Below are positions 44,150 through 52,776 of a stretch of 64,000 bases of DNA, one piece after another. Position 1 is the first letter of the stretch, and each line of letters opens with the position of its first letter. The notes under the pieces are model-generated. The model did not search any database. It was not told the origin of the DNA and worked only from the letters and a program-made list of their open reading frames with translations. The translations under genes and the position numbers were made by a program. This stretch comes from JACMLD01 sp044227095 (GTDB lineage: Bacteria > Bacteroidota > Bacteroidia > Chitinophagales > Chitinophagaceae), in assembly GCA_044227095.1 (NCBI GenBank), contig JBGAFV010000001.1, forward strand, positions 3,720,001-3,784,000. Direction: 5' to 3'.

Positions 44150-44695
44150 ATGACCAATACCAATAAACAATACGATGCAGTTGTAGAAAGCAGCAGGGAT
44201 ATTTTTTTGAAAAAAACAAATGATTACGGCACATCGTGGCGTGTGCTGCGGACTATTTCTATTGTTGACCAGATATTTATTAAAGCCAAACGCATAAGAA
44301 CCATACAGGAGAACCGTTTGCAAAAAATAGGAGATGATATTGCCTCCGAGTTTAAAGGAATATTAAATTATGCAGTCATTGGCAATATTCAATTGAAGCT
44401 TTCAAAAGATGATGCGGAAGAATTGCCCGTAAGTAGGGTAGAGGCTTTGTACAATGAACAAATAGCCAGCGCCAAAACATTAATGCAGGATAAAAACCAC
44501 GATTATGGCGAAGCCTGGCGTGATATGAGCCAGGAAAGTTTTACAGATCTTATATTGTCTAAACTGTTGCGCATTAAACAAATCATCAGCAATGATGGCA
44601 AGACAATTATAAGTGAAGGAATAGACGCCAATTATTTTGATATTATCAACTACGCAGCTTTTGCGCTTATTCTTATTGGCGAAGGAAAACAATAA
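44150..44695 (+). CDS. DUF1599-domain protein
   Basis: 181 aa, cytoplasmic. Two similar halves each carry a KxxDYGxxW element: FLKKTNDYGTSWRVLRTIS near residues 20-40 and LMQDKNHDYGEAWRDMSQES near 115-135. Such internal duplication is typical of DUF1599. The function is unknown. The BT_3928-like gene follows after 27 bp. Confidence 0.85.
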   Translation: MTNTNKQYDAVVESSRDIFLKKTNDYGTSWRVLRTISIVDQIFIKAKRIRTIQENRLQKIGDDIASEFKGILNYAVIGNIQLKLSKDDAEELPVSRVEALYNEQIASAKTLMQDKNHDYGEAWRDMSQESFTDLILSKLLRIKQIISNDGKTIISEGIDANYFDIINYAAFALILIGEGKQ

Positions 44696-44722
44696 ACAGC
44701 CGTATTTGGCATTTATACTATT

Positions 44723-45847
44723 ATGAAAATATTGATTAACATAGCAAGGGTTATAGTTGGTGTATTGTTTATTTTTTCCGGACTGGTAAAAGCAAATGAT
44801 CCGCTTGGGCTGAGTTATAAAATGCAGGAGTTTTTTGAAGTATGGGGATGGAACTTCTTTAACGACTTTACACTCTCTTTTTCCATACTAATGATTGCAT
44901 TTGAAATTATTGCCGGCGTTGCTGTTTTACTTGGCTGGCGTATGAAATTGTTTAGCTGGCTGCTTTTATTGCTGATTATATTTTTTACATTTCTTACAGG
45001 CTATGCGGTTTTATCGGGCAAAATAAGAACCTGTGGTTGTTTTGGCGATTGTATTCCACTAACCGCAGAGCAGTCTTTTACCAAGGATTTAATATTAACC
45101 GCACTCATTGTTTTTATTTTTGTTTATCGCAATACTATAAAACCGCTTTTCAAGCCGGCTACAAGCGTTCTGCTGCTTGCGCTTACAACTGTTTTTTCTT
45201 TTGCGTTGCAAGGCTATGTACTAAAACATTTGCCAATTACAGATTGTCTTCCTTATAAAGTAGGAAAAAATATTCAGCAACAAATGAAAGTGCCGCCCGG
45301 CGCTATTCCTGACAGTACGGTTATTACTTTTGTTTACGAAAAACAGGGCAAGCAAATTGAATTTACTTCTGATAAATTTCCGGATGATTATGACGACTCT
45401 TTGTATCATTTTATAAAACGGTACGATAAACTGGTTAGAAAAGGAAATGCTGAACCTGCTATAAAAGATTTTTCATTGGCCAGCCTTAGTGGAACCGATA
45501 GTACAGCTGCTATTCTTGAACAAAAAGGCACTGCTATTTTTGTGTTTGTAAAAGATAAAATGAACGGAGATGCTGAAGCGAAAGAAAATCAGCAACTGAA
45601 ACAGGTTGCAGCATATGCAAAAACAAAAAACATTCCTTTTTATTTAATTACCAATACCCGTGAAGTAATACCGGTATTTGAAGCTGCAATAAAAGATACT
45701 GCAACTGCGGTATTTATGTGCGATGCAGTAGCAATTAAGACAGCCGCTCGTGCAAATCCTGCATTGTATTTATTAAATGATGGAACAATAAAAGGCAAAT
45801 GGTCTTATGCTGATTTTGATAAAGCAGATGCAGAGATAAGAAAATAG
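44723..45847 (+). CDS. BT_3928-like DoxX-family membrane protein with a C-terminal thioredoxin-like region
   Basis: 374 aa. Four N-terminal membrane helices (ARVIVGVLFIFSGLVKANDP, then FSILMIAFEIIAGVAVLLGW and others) form a DoxX-like unit. A loop with RTCGCFGDC contains a Cys cluster. A further helix and a soluble C-terminal domain follow, with AIFVFVKDKMNGDAEAKENQ and IPFYLITNTRE, which look thioredoxin-like but lack a CxxC. It may take part in envelope redox chemistry. It is co-directional with DUF1599. Confidence 0.8.
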   Translation: MKILINIARVIVGVLFIFSGLVKANDPLGLSYKMQEFFEVWGWNFFNDFTLSFSILMIAFEIIAGVAVLLGWRMKLFSWLLLLLIIFFTFLTGYAVLSGKIRTCGCFGDCIPLTAEQSFTKDLILTALIVFIFVYRNTIKPLFKPATSVLLLALTTVFSFALQGYVLKHLPITDCLPYKVGKNIQQQMKVPPGAIPDSTVITFVYEKQGKQIEFTSDKFPDDYDDSLYHFIKRYDKLVRKGNAEPAIKDFSLASLSGTDSTAAILEQKGTAIFVFVKDKMNGDAEAKENQQLKQVAAYAKTKNIPFYLITNTREVIPVFEAAIKDTATAVFMCDAVAIKTAARANPALYLLNDGTIKGKWSYADFDKADAEIRK

Positions 45848-46024
45848 ATTTCTGATGCCTGAGTTAAGATTTCTGGTATCTGATTTTTTGATGTCTGATG
45901 TCTGCCTGGCATAATTGCTTTTCTGGTATTGATAACATGGTATTGCAAGACAGCAAAATATAAAGCAGGAACTAATAATAAAACAAATCAGATATCGTCA
46001 TATCAGAAATCAGACATAAACTCA
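45848..46024. repeat. Inverted TCTGAT-rich strings upstream of the permease gene
   Basis: The left part (45848-45903) has several GATTTCTGATG / GATGTCTGATG strings. The right part (45989-46020) has ATCAGAAATCAGACAT, which pairs with them. The right arm reaches to within a few nt of the TTG start of the permease gene. Confidence 0.55.
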
Positions 46025-46028
46025 AATT

Positions 46029-47078
46029 TTGTTAAGCTACATTACAAGAAAACTATTTTACGGACTGCTGGTAATGGCAGGTGTAGTGGTACTTGTATTT
46101 TTTCTCTTCCAGGGTTTTGGAGATCCTTCGAGGTTAATAATAGGACAAAGAGCAGATGCTGCTACGCAGGAGAATATCCGTAAGGAATTATATCTTGATC
46201 AGCCGCGGTGGAAACAGTTTGTATATTATCTCAACGATGTTTCTCCGCTTAGTGTTTATTCAAAAGAAGCGATTGCACAAAAACAATTGAAAGGCATTTT
46301 TATTGGTGGTGATACAAAATTTGTTATTAAGATGCCTTATCTGCGCCGTTCTTATCAAACAAAAAAAGATGTTTGGGCAATATTGATGGAAGCATTGCCC
46401 GGCACATTATTGCTGGCAGTTGCAGCAATGGCATTTGCCGTTTTCTTTGGCGTTATATTAGGTGTATTGGCGGCAGTTAAAAAAGGCACCTGGTTAGATA
46501 CATCGGCAGTGCTTACCGGCATTATTGGTATTTCTGCGCCTTCTTTTTTTATGGGCATTATTATAGCCTATGTGTTTGGCTTTTTATTAAGTTCTTATAC
46601 TGGTTTGCATATGGCTGGCAGTTGGTTCGACCTGGATGAAATAACTGGTGGAAGGCACATCACGTTTTCAAATTTAATATTACCGGCTATTACATTGGGT
46701 ATACGTCCGCTTGCAATTATTAGCCAGCTTACACGCAGCACTATGCTGGATACGCTTGGACAAGATTATATAAGAACTGCATATGCAAAAGGCTTAAGCA
46801 AACGCACTGTTATTTGGAAGCATGCATTGCGCAATGCGCTTAACCCTGTGATAACTGCAATTACAGGATGGTTTGCAGAATTGCTTGCAGGGGCATTTTT
46901 TGTTGAGTATATTTTTGGATGGAAGGGGATTGGTAAAACAACTGTTGATGCACTGGAGAAACTGGATTTTCCTGTGGTAATGGGGTCTGTACTTGTATCC
47001 TCTGCTTTTTTTATTCTTATTAATATACTGGCAGATCTTTTATATGGTATTATTGATCCGCGGGTGAGGTTGCAATAA
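46029..47078 (+). CDS. ABC transporter permease, OppB/DppB type
   Basis: 349 aa, TTG start (MLSYITRKLFYGLLVMAGVV). Inner-membrane subunit of a peptide/nickel-type ABC importer. About six membrane helices are visible. The EAA-type loop TAYAKGLSKRTVIWKHALRN and the C-terminal ADLLYGIIDPRVRL are characteristic. No partner permease (OppC), ATPase or binding protein is in the window, so the rest of the transporter must be elsewhere. It is convergent to DUF721. Confidence 0.85.
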   Translation: MLSYITRKLFYGLLVMAGVVVLVFFLFQGFGDPSRLIIGQRADAATQENIRKELYLDQPRWKQFVYYLNDVSPLSVYSKEAIAQKQLKGIFIGGDTKFVIKMPYLRRSYQTKKDVWAILMEALPGTLLLAVAAMAFAVFFGVILGVLAAVKKGTWLDTSAVLTGIIGISAPSFFMGIIIAYVFGFLLSSYTGLHMAGSWFDLDEITGGRHITFSNLILPAITLGIRPLAIISQLTRSTMLDTLGQDYIRTAYAKGLSKRTVIWKHALRNALNPVITAITGWFAELLAGAFFVEYIFGWKGIGKTTVDALEKLDFPVVMGSVLVSSAFFILINILADLLYGIIDPRVRLQ

Positions 47079-47127
47079 TTATTCTCCTTAATTCGTGCAA
47101 TTAGGTAATTCGTATATTATTCGTGTC

Positions 47128-47409
47128 TCAATTAATAATCACTTCTTTTATCACATTTTCTTTCAGTGCTTCGTTAACACGCAGTATAATATTTTCTTTT
47201 TGAAAAAGCAGTTCCTGTTTAAGCGGGGCCATTTTGGTGCTGATGTATAGTTTGTCGCCGTAGATTTTTATACTGTCTGTATATTTTGCGATGGTTTTGC
47301 CCATTAATCTTTCCCATATGTCTGTAATCTGCAAAGCTTGTATATCACCCTTTAACCTGCTGTTGCGCAGGAATTTTTTCATTGCATCGCCAAGAGAGTA
47401 TTCGCTCAT
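47128..47409 (-). CDS. DUF721 (DciA-like) protein
   Basis: 93 aa. IWERLMGKTIAKYTDSIKIY, LYISTKMAPLKQELLFQKEN and a C-terminal VIKEVIIN strand match the DUF721/DciA family, a KH-like fold that in some bacteria loads the replicative helicase. It lies downstream of recF on the same strand, separated by a heptad repeat region. In many bacteria DUF721 lies near recF/gyrB, which fits. Confidence 0.85.
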   Translation of the reverse strand: MSEYSLGDAMKKFLRNSRLKGDIQALQITDIWERLMGKTIAKYTDSIKIYGDKLYISTKMAPLKQELLFQKENIILRVNEALKENVIKEVIIN

Positions 47410-47422
47410 GGTGCTAAGGTAG

Positions 47423-47581
47423 TTTATAGCTGCAAGCTATTAGCTATTAGCGGCTAGTTTTTTATTGCGCATACCAGATGATTTCTGTTACAGCTTTTTA
47501 ATTTTAAACCTGTTCACTGGTTGGCTATTATCTTGCAACTTGTAGCTAATTACTTGTAGCTAATTGCTAACCGCTAAAGGC
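47423..47581 (-). repeat. Modular repeat, block 4 (heptads only)
   Basis: Short array of four heptads at 47428, 47435, 47442 and 47449 (the last AGCG). A second, degenerate array keeps CT every 7 bp at 47525, 47532, 47539, 47546, 47553, 47560, 47567, 47574 and 47581, running across the recF stop codon. No module A or B is seen. Confidence 0.7.
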
Positions 47582-48671
47582 TATTCTTCAACTCAATCAC
47601 CTGGTAAGCTTCGCCCAATGCTTTTAATGCAGATTCAAGTCTTTCTTTGTGTGTATCGGTAATAATTACCTGTCCTTTGTTTTGAACACAAACCCATGTA
47701 AGCAGGTTGTGCATGCGTTGTTCGTCGAGTTTTTCAAAAACATCATCCAGCAAAAGAAAAGGAGGGTGGCCTTTGTATTCTTTTAAAATTTCAAACTCCG
47801 CCAGTTTAAGTGCAAACAATAAACTCTTACGCTGGCCTTGAGATGCTATAGATTTAAACGCCTGATCTTTTAATGTAAAGCTGAGATCATCGCGGTGTAT
47901 GCCTTGCGATGTTCTTTGCAATAACAAATCCTTTCCGCGAAACTGTTTTAGTAAAACATCAAATGGCTCCTGTAGTAATGGACTTTCGTAATTAATATTT
48001 ACGTCTTCATCTGCACCTGCAATTTGCTGGTAAAATGATTTCACAAGCGGCGCCAACTTCTGCAAAAATTGTTTACGCTTATCAAAAACATAATTGCCAT
48101 GCGTGATTAATTGTGCATCATACACATCCAGCAATTGATGATCTGCAGTTTGTGCCGATGAAACATTTTTGAGGTAGCTATTTCTTTGCTGTAATATTTT
48201 GTTGTAGAGAACAAGCTGCTGCAGGTATTGGGCATCCAACTGGCAAAGCAATGCATCTGTAAAACGCCTGCGTTCTTCACTTGCGCCGGTAATTATCTGT
48301 ACATCGTCTGGCGCAACAAACACACAGGGAAATTTGCCAATATGCTGTGCAAATTTTTCATACGCTTCGCCATTCAATAGAAATTCTTTTTTTCCGGTTT
48401 CGCGGAGTATGCAGATGATTTCTGTTTCATCGTTATCTTCTGCAGTTAACTTGCCTGCAATTCTAAAACCCATTGCCCCGTTCAATACATGTTGCACATC
48501 TGTTTTTCCAAAATAGCTTTTTGTAAAACACAGGTAATACACCGCATCAAGAAGGTTTGTTTTGCCAATACCATTATTGCCACAAATACCAGTGATACGT
48601 TGTGTAAACGTAAAATTTGCCTGCGGATAATTTTTGAATTGTAAAAGAGATATTGATCTGAGCTGCAGCAA
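47574..48671 (-). CDS. recF: DNA replication and repair protein RecF
   Basis: SMC-like ATPase that helps load RecA at gaps. 365 aa, TTG start (MLQLRSISLLQFKNYPQANF). The Walker A motif is GNNGIGKT (31-38). The signature region is SQGQRKSLLFALKLAE and the Walker B region is PPFLLLDDVFEKLD. Non-coding heptad arrays stand on both sides, and the 3' array overlaps the stop codon. DUF721 lies downstream. Confidence 0.93.
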   Translation of the reverse strand: MLQLRSISLLQFKNYPQANFTFTQRITGICGNNGIGKTNLLDAVYYLCFTKSYFGKTDVQHVLNGAMGFRIAGKLTAEDNDETEIICILRETGKKEFLLNGEAYEKFAQHIGKFPCVFVAPDDVQIITGASEERRRFTDALLCQLDAQYLQQLVLYNKILQQRNSYLKNVSSAQTADHQLLDVYDAQLITHGNYVFDKRKQFLQKLAPLVKSFYQQIAGADEDVNINYESPLLQEPFDVLLKQFRGKDLLLQRTSQGIHRDDLSFTLKDQAFKSIASQGQRKSLLFALKLAEFEILKEYKGHPPFLLLDDVFEKLDEQRMHNLLTWVCVQNKGQVIITDTHKERLESALKALGEAYQVIELKNSL

Positions 48672-48709
48672 TGAGTGATAGAATTAAACTGCAATATAGA
48701 GATTAGTCG

Positions 48710-48900
48710 TGAGCTATTAGCTACTAGCTGTTAGCTACTAGCTGTTAGCTGCTAGCTGCAAGCTTTAAATGGTTTCGAAGAAACCGTCTGTGTATCGCCT
48801 CAAAGAAGATTAGTTATTTAACTCGCTAATACAACTTAAGCAACTTAGTCGTTGATGGTTAAATCGCCTCTGTGACCTCTGTGTCCCCGTGGTTAAAAAA
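48710..48900 (-). repeat. Modular repeat, block 5 (reverse orientation)
   Basis: Eight perfect heptads with AGCT at 48712, 48719, 48726, 48733, 48740, 48747, 48754 and 48761. The hairpin GGTTTCGAAGAAACC follows at 48771-48785, then module A remnants (TGTGTATCGCCTCAAAG, CTCTGTGACCTCTGTG). It is just upstream of recF. The bases 48900-49006 show only A-rich sequence with no feature. Confidence 0.85.
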
Positions 48901-49006
48901 ACTGCGGTTAAAAAAAGCTATAGTTAAAAAAGTTGAGAAAAGATTAACCGTACAAGTGAGTGACACAACAATGATCAATAGTATTCCAATGCTTGTCACA
49001 CAAACC

Positions 49007-49246
49007 CTAATAATTTTCTTCCATAAACAAACTCTGATCAGAAAGAAAAGCCATGCATTCGGCCTCGCTCATTTTATTAATGATTCTGTTGTAGGAAATA
49101 TGTGCAGCAGATTGTAAACTGTCTATTTCCCTAACGGTGTTAATGATGCGGGTTTTGAAATCGGTAATTATCTCAGCTTCGTTTTTCAGGAAATTATTAA
49201 TGTCGCTAAAGATAGCGGCGGCGTTAGTTTGTAAAGTTTCCAGCAT
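49007..49246 (-). CDS. Small helical hypothetical protein
   Basis: 79 aa from ATG 49246 (MLETLQTNAAAIFSDINNFL). It is helical throughout, with FKTRIINTVREIDSLQSAAH and a C-terminal SEAECMAFLSDQ. No signal peptide and no domain that I recognise. The composition looks like a real protein, but support is limited to the frame. Confidence 0.5.
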   Translation of the reverse strand: MLETLQTNAAAIFSDINNFLKNEAEIITDFKTRIINTVREIDSLQSAAHISYNRIINKMSEAECMAFLSDQSLFMEENY

Positions 49247-49510
49247 GGCAAATCGTTTTGAAAAATTGCCCAAAAAATATGCCTTTATAATTAAAGGGGG
49301 ATAAGTTTTGGTTTGTAGAAACTATTGCCCGAAGGCTTTGGTGAAGCTGTGTAAATGAGCTTTTCAATCCACAAAAATTGGGGAACTTATTAATCCGTTG
49401 ATAAACAGTAGCAAAACAAAATTATATAGGGTTAGTGCAAGGCCCAAAAAATTCATAAGAAACGGATAATAAAAGCTTTAAGGAACTATGCACCCAAAAC
49501 TTTAAACCCT

Positions 49511-49518
49511 TATCTTTG
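49511..49518 (+). promoter_or_regulatory. -7 promoter box TATCTTTG for pdhA
   Basis: Exact TAnnTTTG match. The predicted transcript start near 49525 leaves about 17 nt before GTG 49542 but only about 5 nt before TTG 49530, which favours the GTG. Confidence 0.5.
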
Positions 49519-49541
49519 CCCACTTAAAATTGCAATCAACT

Positions 49542-50537
49542 GTGGCTACAAAATTCTCAAAAGAAACCTACCTGTACTGGTACGAATTAATGCAGCTTAT
49601 ACGCCAGTTTGAGCTGATGGCAGAAGAGAAGTATAAAATGGATGGTAAAATCCGTGGATTTTTTCACGCTTATATTGGCCAGGAAGCCATAGCAGCGGGT
49701 TGTATGACAGCCACGCAGCCAATGGATCCGTTTATTACCGGCTATCGGGATCACGGTCTTGCCCTTGCCAAAGGCGTAAGTGCCAACAGTTGTATGGCAG
49801 AATTGTACGGAAAAGCTACCGGTTGTGCTAAAGGAAAAGGTGGTAGCATGCACTTTTTTGGTAAAGATGTAGCCTTCTTTGGCGGTCATGGTATAGTAGG
49901 TGCGCAAATTGGAACCGGTGCTGGTCTTGCGTTTGCAGAAAAATACAAAGGCACAGACAATGTAAGCCTTACTTTCTTTGGAGATGGTGCAGCACGCCAG
50001 GGCATGGTAAATGAGGTGTTTAATATTGCTATGACGTGGAAGCTTCCTGTAATTTTTATTTGTGAGAACAACAACTACGCAATGGGTACCTCTGTAGAGC
50101 GTACTTCAAACGTACACGATATTTATAAATTGGCTGATGCATTTGAAATGCCTGCAGATTCTGTGGATGGCATGAGCTGCGAAGCTGTACACGAAGCAAT
50201 TGCCCGTGCTGCAAAAAGAGGCCGTGAAGGTGGTGGCCCAACTTTGCTGGAAATTAAAACATACCGTTATAAAGGCCACTCAATTTCTGATCCGCAGAAA
50301 TACCGCACCAAAGAAGAAGTAGAAGAGTACAAACAACGTGATCCTATTGTGCAGGTGCAGAATACAATTCTTAAAAACAAATTTGCTACTCAGGCAGATC
50401 TTGACGTTATAAACAAACGCATTGAAGGCATCGTGGCAGAATCAGTAAAATTTGCCGAAGAAAGCCCCTGGCCAAATGATGATGAAGTGTTGAAAGATGT
50501 GTACATGGATCAGAATTATCCTTTTATTCTTGATTAA
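49542..50537 (+). CDS. pdhA: Pyruvate dehydrogenase E1 component, alpha subunit
   Basis: Thiamin-diphosphate-dependent decarboxylase subunit of the pyruvate dehydrogenase complex. About 331 aa from GTG 49542 (MATKFSKETYLYWYELMQLI), chosen by family similarity and the promoter box. An in-frame TTG lies at 49530. The ThDP motif runs from GDGAARQGMVNEVFNIAMTW to CENNNYAMGT. The regulatory-loop region is RYKGHSISDPQKYRTKEEVE. The beta subunit and E2 are not in the window. The TPR gene starts 54 bp downstream. Confidence 0.93.
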   Translation: MATKFSKETYLYWYELMQLIRQFELMAEEKYKMDGKIRGFFHAYIGQEAIAAGCMTATQPMDPFITGYRDHGLALAKGVSANSCMAELYGKATGCAKGKGGSMHFFGKDVAFFGGHGIVGAQIGTGAGLAFAEKYKGTDNVSLTFFGDGAARQGMVNEVFNIAMTWKLPVIFICENNNYAMGTSVERTSNVHDIYKLADAFEMPADSVDGMSCEAVHEAIARAAKRGREGGGPTLLEIKTYRYKGHSISDPQKYRTKEEVEEYKQRDPIVQVQNTILKNKFATQADLDVINKRIEGIVAESVKFAEESPWPNDDEVLKDVYMDQNYPFILD

Positions 50538-50591
50538 TACAGAAGATTGCTTCTATTTTAATAATTAAAAATTAAATACAGTTCTTACATC

Positions 50592-51266
50592 ATGACAGAC
50601 AAGAAACATGTTCCGGTAACTGAAGAAAAGGACACCGTTGAAAAAGTGACCGGTTTCTGGAACCAGTACAGCAAACAGATATTGATAGGCCTGGCTGCAG
50701 TTATTGTAATTGGCGGCGGACTATTTGGATACAATTATTTTATTTCCGGTCCTAAAGAGCAAAAAGCGTCTGAAGCTATGCGTTATGCAGAAGAATTCTT
50801 CAGGGTAGATTCAGTAAAAGCGGCGCTTGAAGGCGATAACCTTAACCCGGGTTTTTTAAAAATCATCAGCAAATACAGTGGCACCAAAGCTGCAAACCTT
50901 GCTCATTTCTATGCCGGCAGTTGCTACATGACAATGGGTGATTTTAAAAACGCTGCTAAACAACTGGAAGATTTTACTACCAGCGAACCATTGGTAAAAG
51001 CAAGATCCAAAGCTTTACTGGCGGATGCTTATTCTGAAATGAATAGAAAAGACGATGCTGTTAAATTGTACAAAGAAGCAGGTGCTATATTTGAGAAGGA
51101 TGATTTTTATAGCCCACAGTATTTGTTTCGTGCAGGTTTCTTACTAGAAAGTATGGGCAAAAACAAAGAAGCTATTGAAATGTATAAACAGATTAAAGAG
51201 AAATACCCCCTGTACAGGGAATATGATATTGATAAATACCTGGGAAGATTGGGAGCGACAGAATAG
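50592..51266 (+). CDS. Membrane-anchored tetratricopeptide-repeat protein (YfgM-like)
   Basis: 224 aa. A polar N-terminus is followed by one membrane helix (ILIGLAAVIVIGGGLFGYNY, about residues 30-50) and a TPR domain with FYAGSCYMTMGDFKNAAKQL, LADAYSEMNRKDDAVKLYKE and FLLESMGKNKEAIEMYKQIK. The TPR part faces the periplasm if oriented like YfgM. It may assist folding or assembly. It lies between pdhA and ribH, an order I recall from other Bacteroidota. Confidence 0.8.
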   Translation: MTDKKHVPVTEEKDTVEKVTGFWNQYSKQILIGLAAVIVIGGGLFGYNYFISGPKEQKASEAMRYAEEFFRVDSVKAALEGDNLNPGFLKIISKYSGTKAANLAHFYAGSCYMTMGDFKNAAKQLEDFTTSEPLVKARSKALLADAYSEMNRKDDAVKLYKEAGAIFEKDDFYSPQYLFRAGFLLESMGKNKEAIEMYKQIKEKYPLYREYDIDKYLGRLGATE

Positions 51267-51352
51267 TCGGGAGCCGATAGTCTTTATTCGGTAGTCAGGT
51301 CTATTCATTCACGCCTCACGGGTTTACTTTTAAATTTTTACTTTAAAAGAAT

Positions 51353-51859
51353 ATGGCTGAAGTTAGCAATAGTAAATTATTTGAAAATACAACAGGCACT
51401 CTACCAAAGGGTGCCTGTGTTGTTATTGTGCGTACAGAATGGAATGCAGCAATCATTAATAAATTAGAAGAAGGTTGTAAAAAAGTGCTGGCCGAACAAA
51501 AAGTAGAAAAGGTAAAAGTTATAACAGTGCCAGGTGCTTTTGAAATTCCATTTGCCATAAAGAGTTATTGGGATGCTGTTAGCGGTACAGTTCATGCGCC
51601 ACATGCGTTTATTGCGCTGGGCTGTGTACTGCGTGGCGGAACGCCGCATTTTGAATATGTATGCAATGCTGTTACTGATGGCGTGCTGCAGTTGAACCTT
51701 CAATTGCCGGTGCCAACCATTTTTGGTGTGCTTACACTGGATACACAGCAGCAGGCAGAAGAAAGAACAGGCGGCATAAACGGGCACAAAGGCGAAGAAG
51801 CGGGCATTACAGCGGTGAAGATGATGCAGGTACAAGAGTCTTTTAGAATTAGTAATTAA
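51353..51859 (+). CDS. ribH: 6,7-dimethyl-8-ribityllumazine synthase
   Basis: Penultimate riboflavin step: makes lumazine from ribitylaminouracil and dihydroxybutanone phosphate. 168 aa. Motifs are VIVRTEWNAAIINKLEEGCK, VPGAFEIPFAIK, FIALGCVLRGGTPHFEYVCN (catalytic His) and the phosphate-binding EERTGG...HKGEEAG region. No riboswitch-like leader is visible. Confidence 0.94.
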   Translation: MAEVSNSKLFENTTGTLPKGACVVIVRTEWNAAIINKLEEGCKKVLAEQKVEKVKVITVPGAFEIPFAIKSYWDAVSGTVHAPHAFIALGCVLRGGTPHFEYVCNAVTDGVLQLNLQLPVPTIFGVLTLDTQQQAEERTGGINGHKGEEAGITAVKMMQVQESFRISN

Positions 51860-51924
51860 TAATTCGACATTGGCTGGTATCAAAATGTTTTTGTAACCAG
51901 CAGTAGTAACACAGATAGATCATC

Positions 51925-51937
51925 GTTGCGTCGCACA
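51925..51937. repeat. Dispersed element AGTGTGCGACGCA, copy 3 (minus strand)
   Basis: The plus strand reads TGCGTCGCACACT. It is in the 187-bp gap before lutA, which otherwise holds no feature I recognise. Confidence 0.4.
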
Positions 51938-52046
51938 CTGTAACTAATGCAACACAGATGGTCTTTTCTTAGATGAGCCCGATTTTAGAAAGCTAAACAA
52001 ATAAGCTCTTGTCTAAATACTGAATACTTTATACTAAATACTACAA

Positions 52047-52766
52047 GTGAACGTACAAATATTCATACCATGTTTTGTTGATCAGCTTTACCCGCAGACT
52101 GCGTTTAATATGGTAAAAGTGCTGGAGAAACTAGGCTGTAATGTTCAATACAATTCTAACCAAACCTGTTGCGGACAACCTGCTTTTAACGCGGGTTTTT
52201 GGGATGATGCAAAACAGGTGTGCAGCAAATTTATTAAAGACTTCAGCGGTGCAGATTATGTAGTGGCACCAAGTGCTAGCTGTGTTGGTTTTGTAAGAAA
52301 CTATTATCCAAAGCTGTTCGATAATTCATCTGTACACAACGAGGTGAAAGAATTGCAATCAAGAACTTTTGAATTGTCAGATTTTATTGTGAATGTTTTG
52401 AAGCAGGAAGACCTGGGTGCAACATTGCAAGGCAAAGCAACTTACCACGATTCATGCGCCGCATTGCGTGAATGCAAAATAAAACAGGAACCCCGCAAAT
52501 TGCTTCAGCATGTAAAAGGGCTTGAACTTGCTGAAATGAATGATGTGGAAACCTGCTGTGGTTTCGGTGGTACTTTCGCTGTAAAGTTTGAACCGATATC
52601 TATTGCTATGGCCGAACAGAAAGTAACCAATGCATTGGCAACCGGCGCAAAGTATATTATATCAACTGATCTTTCCTGCCTGATGCATATTGATGGTTAT
52701 ATCCGCAATAAAAATTTAGATCTTAAGACCATGCATATCGCCGATGTACTGGCTTCAGGAAATTAA
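52047..52766 (+). CDS. lutA: LutA/LldE-type Fe-S oxidoreductase subunit
   Basis: 239 aa, GTG start (MNVQIFIPCFVDQLYPQTAF). Two CCG domains carry the cluster-binding cysteines: NQTCCGQPAFNAG (Cys41-42) and VETCCGFGGTFAVK in the C-terminal half, with YHDSCAALRE between them. LutA works with LutB and LutC in L-lactate oxidation. Those genes are not next to it, so the exact pathway is inferred. It is convergent with the TPR lipoprotein gene, 10 bp apart. Confidence 0.85.
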   Translation: MNVQIFIPCFVDQLYPQTAFNMVKVLEKLGCNVQYNSNQTCCGQPAFNAGFWDDAKQVCSKFIKDFSGADYVVAPSASCVGFVRNYYPKLFDNSSVHNEVKELQSRTFELSDFIVNVLKQEDLGATLQGKATYHDSCAALRECKIKQEPRKLLQHVKGLELAEMNDVETCCGFGGTFAVKFEPISIAMAEQKVTNALATGAKYIISTDLSCLMHIDGYIRNKNLDLKTMHIADVLASGN

Positions 52767-52776
52767 TGCTCTGCAA

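Noticed and set aside
48872..49117. Plus-strand 81-codon frame overlapping repeat block 5
   Set aside because: It lies in repeat remnants and opposite the small helical protein; the composition is not protein-like.
51266..51352. FMN riboswitch before ribH
   Set aside because: The 86-bp gap is too short and shows none of the conserved paired segments.
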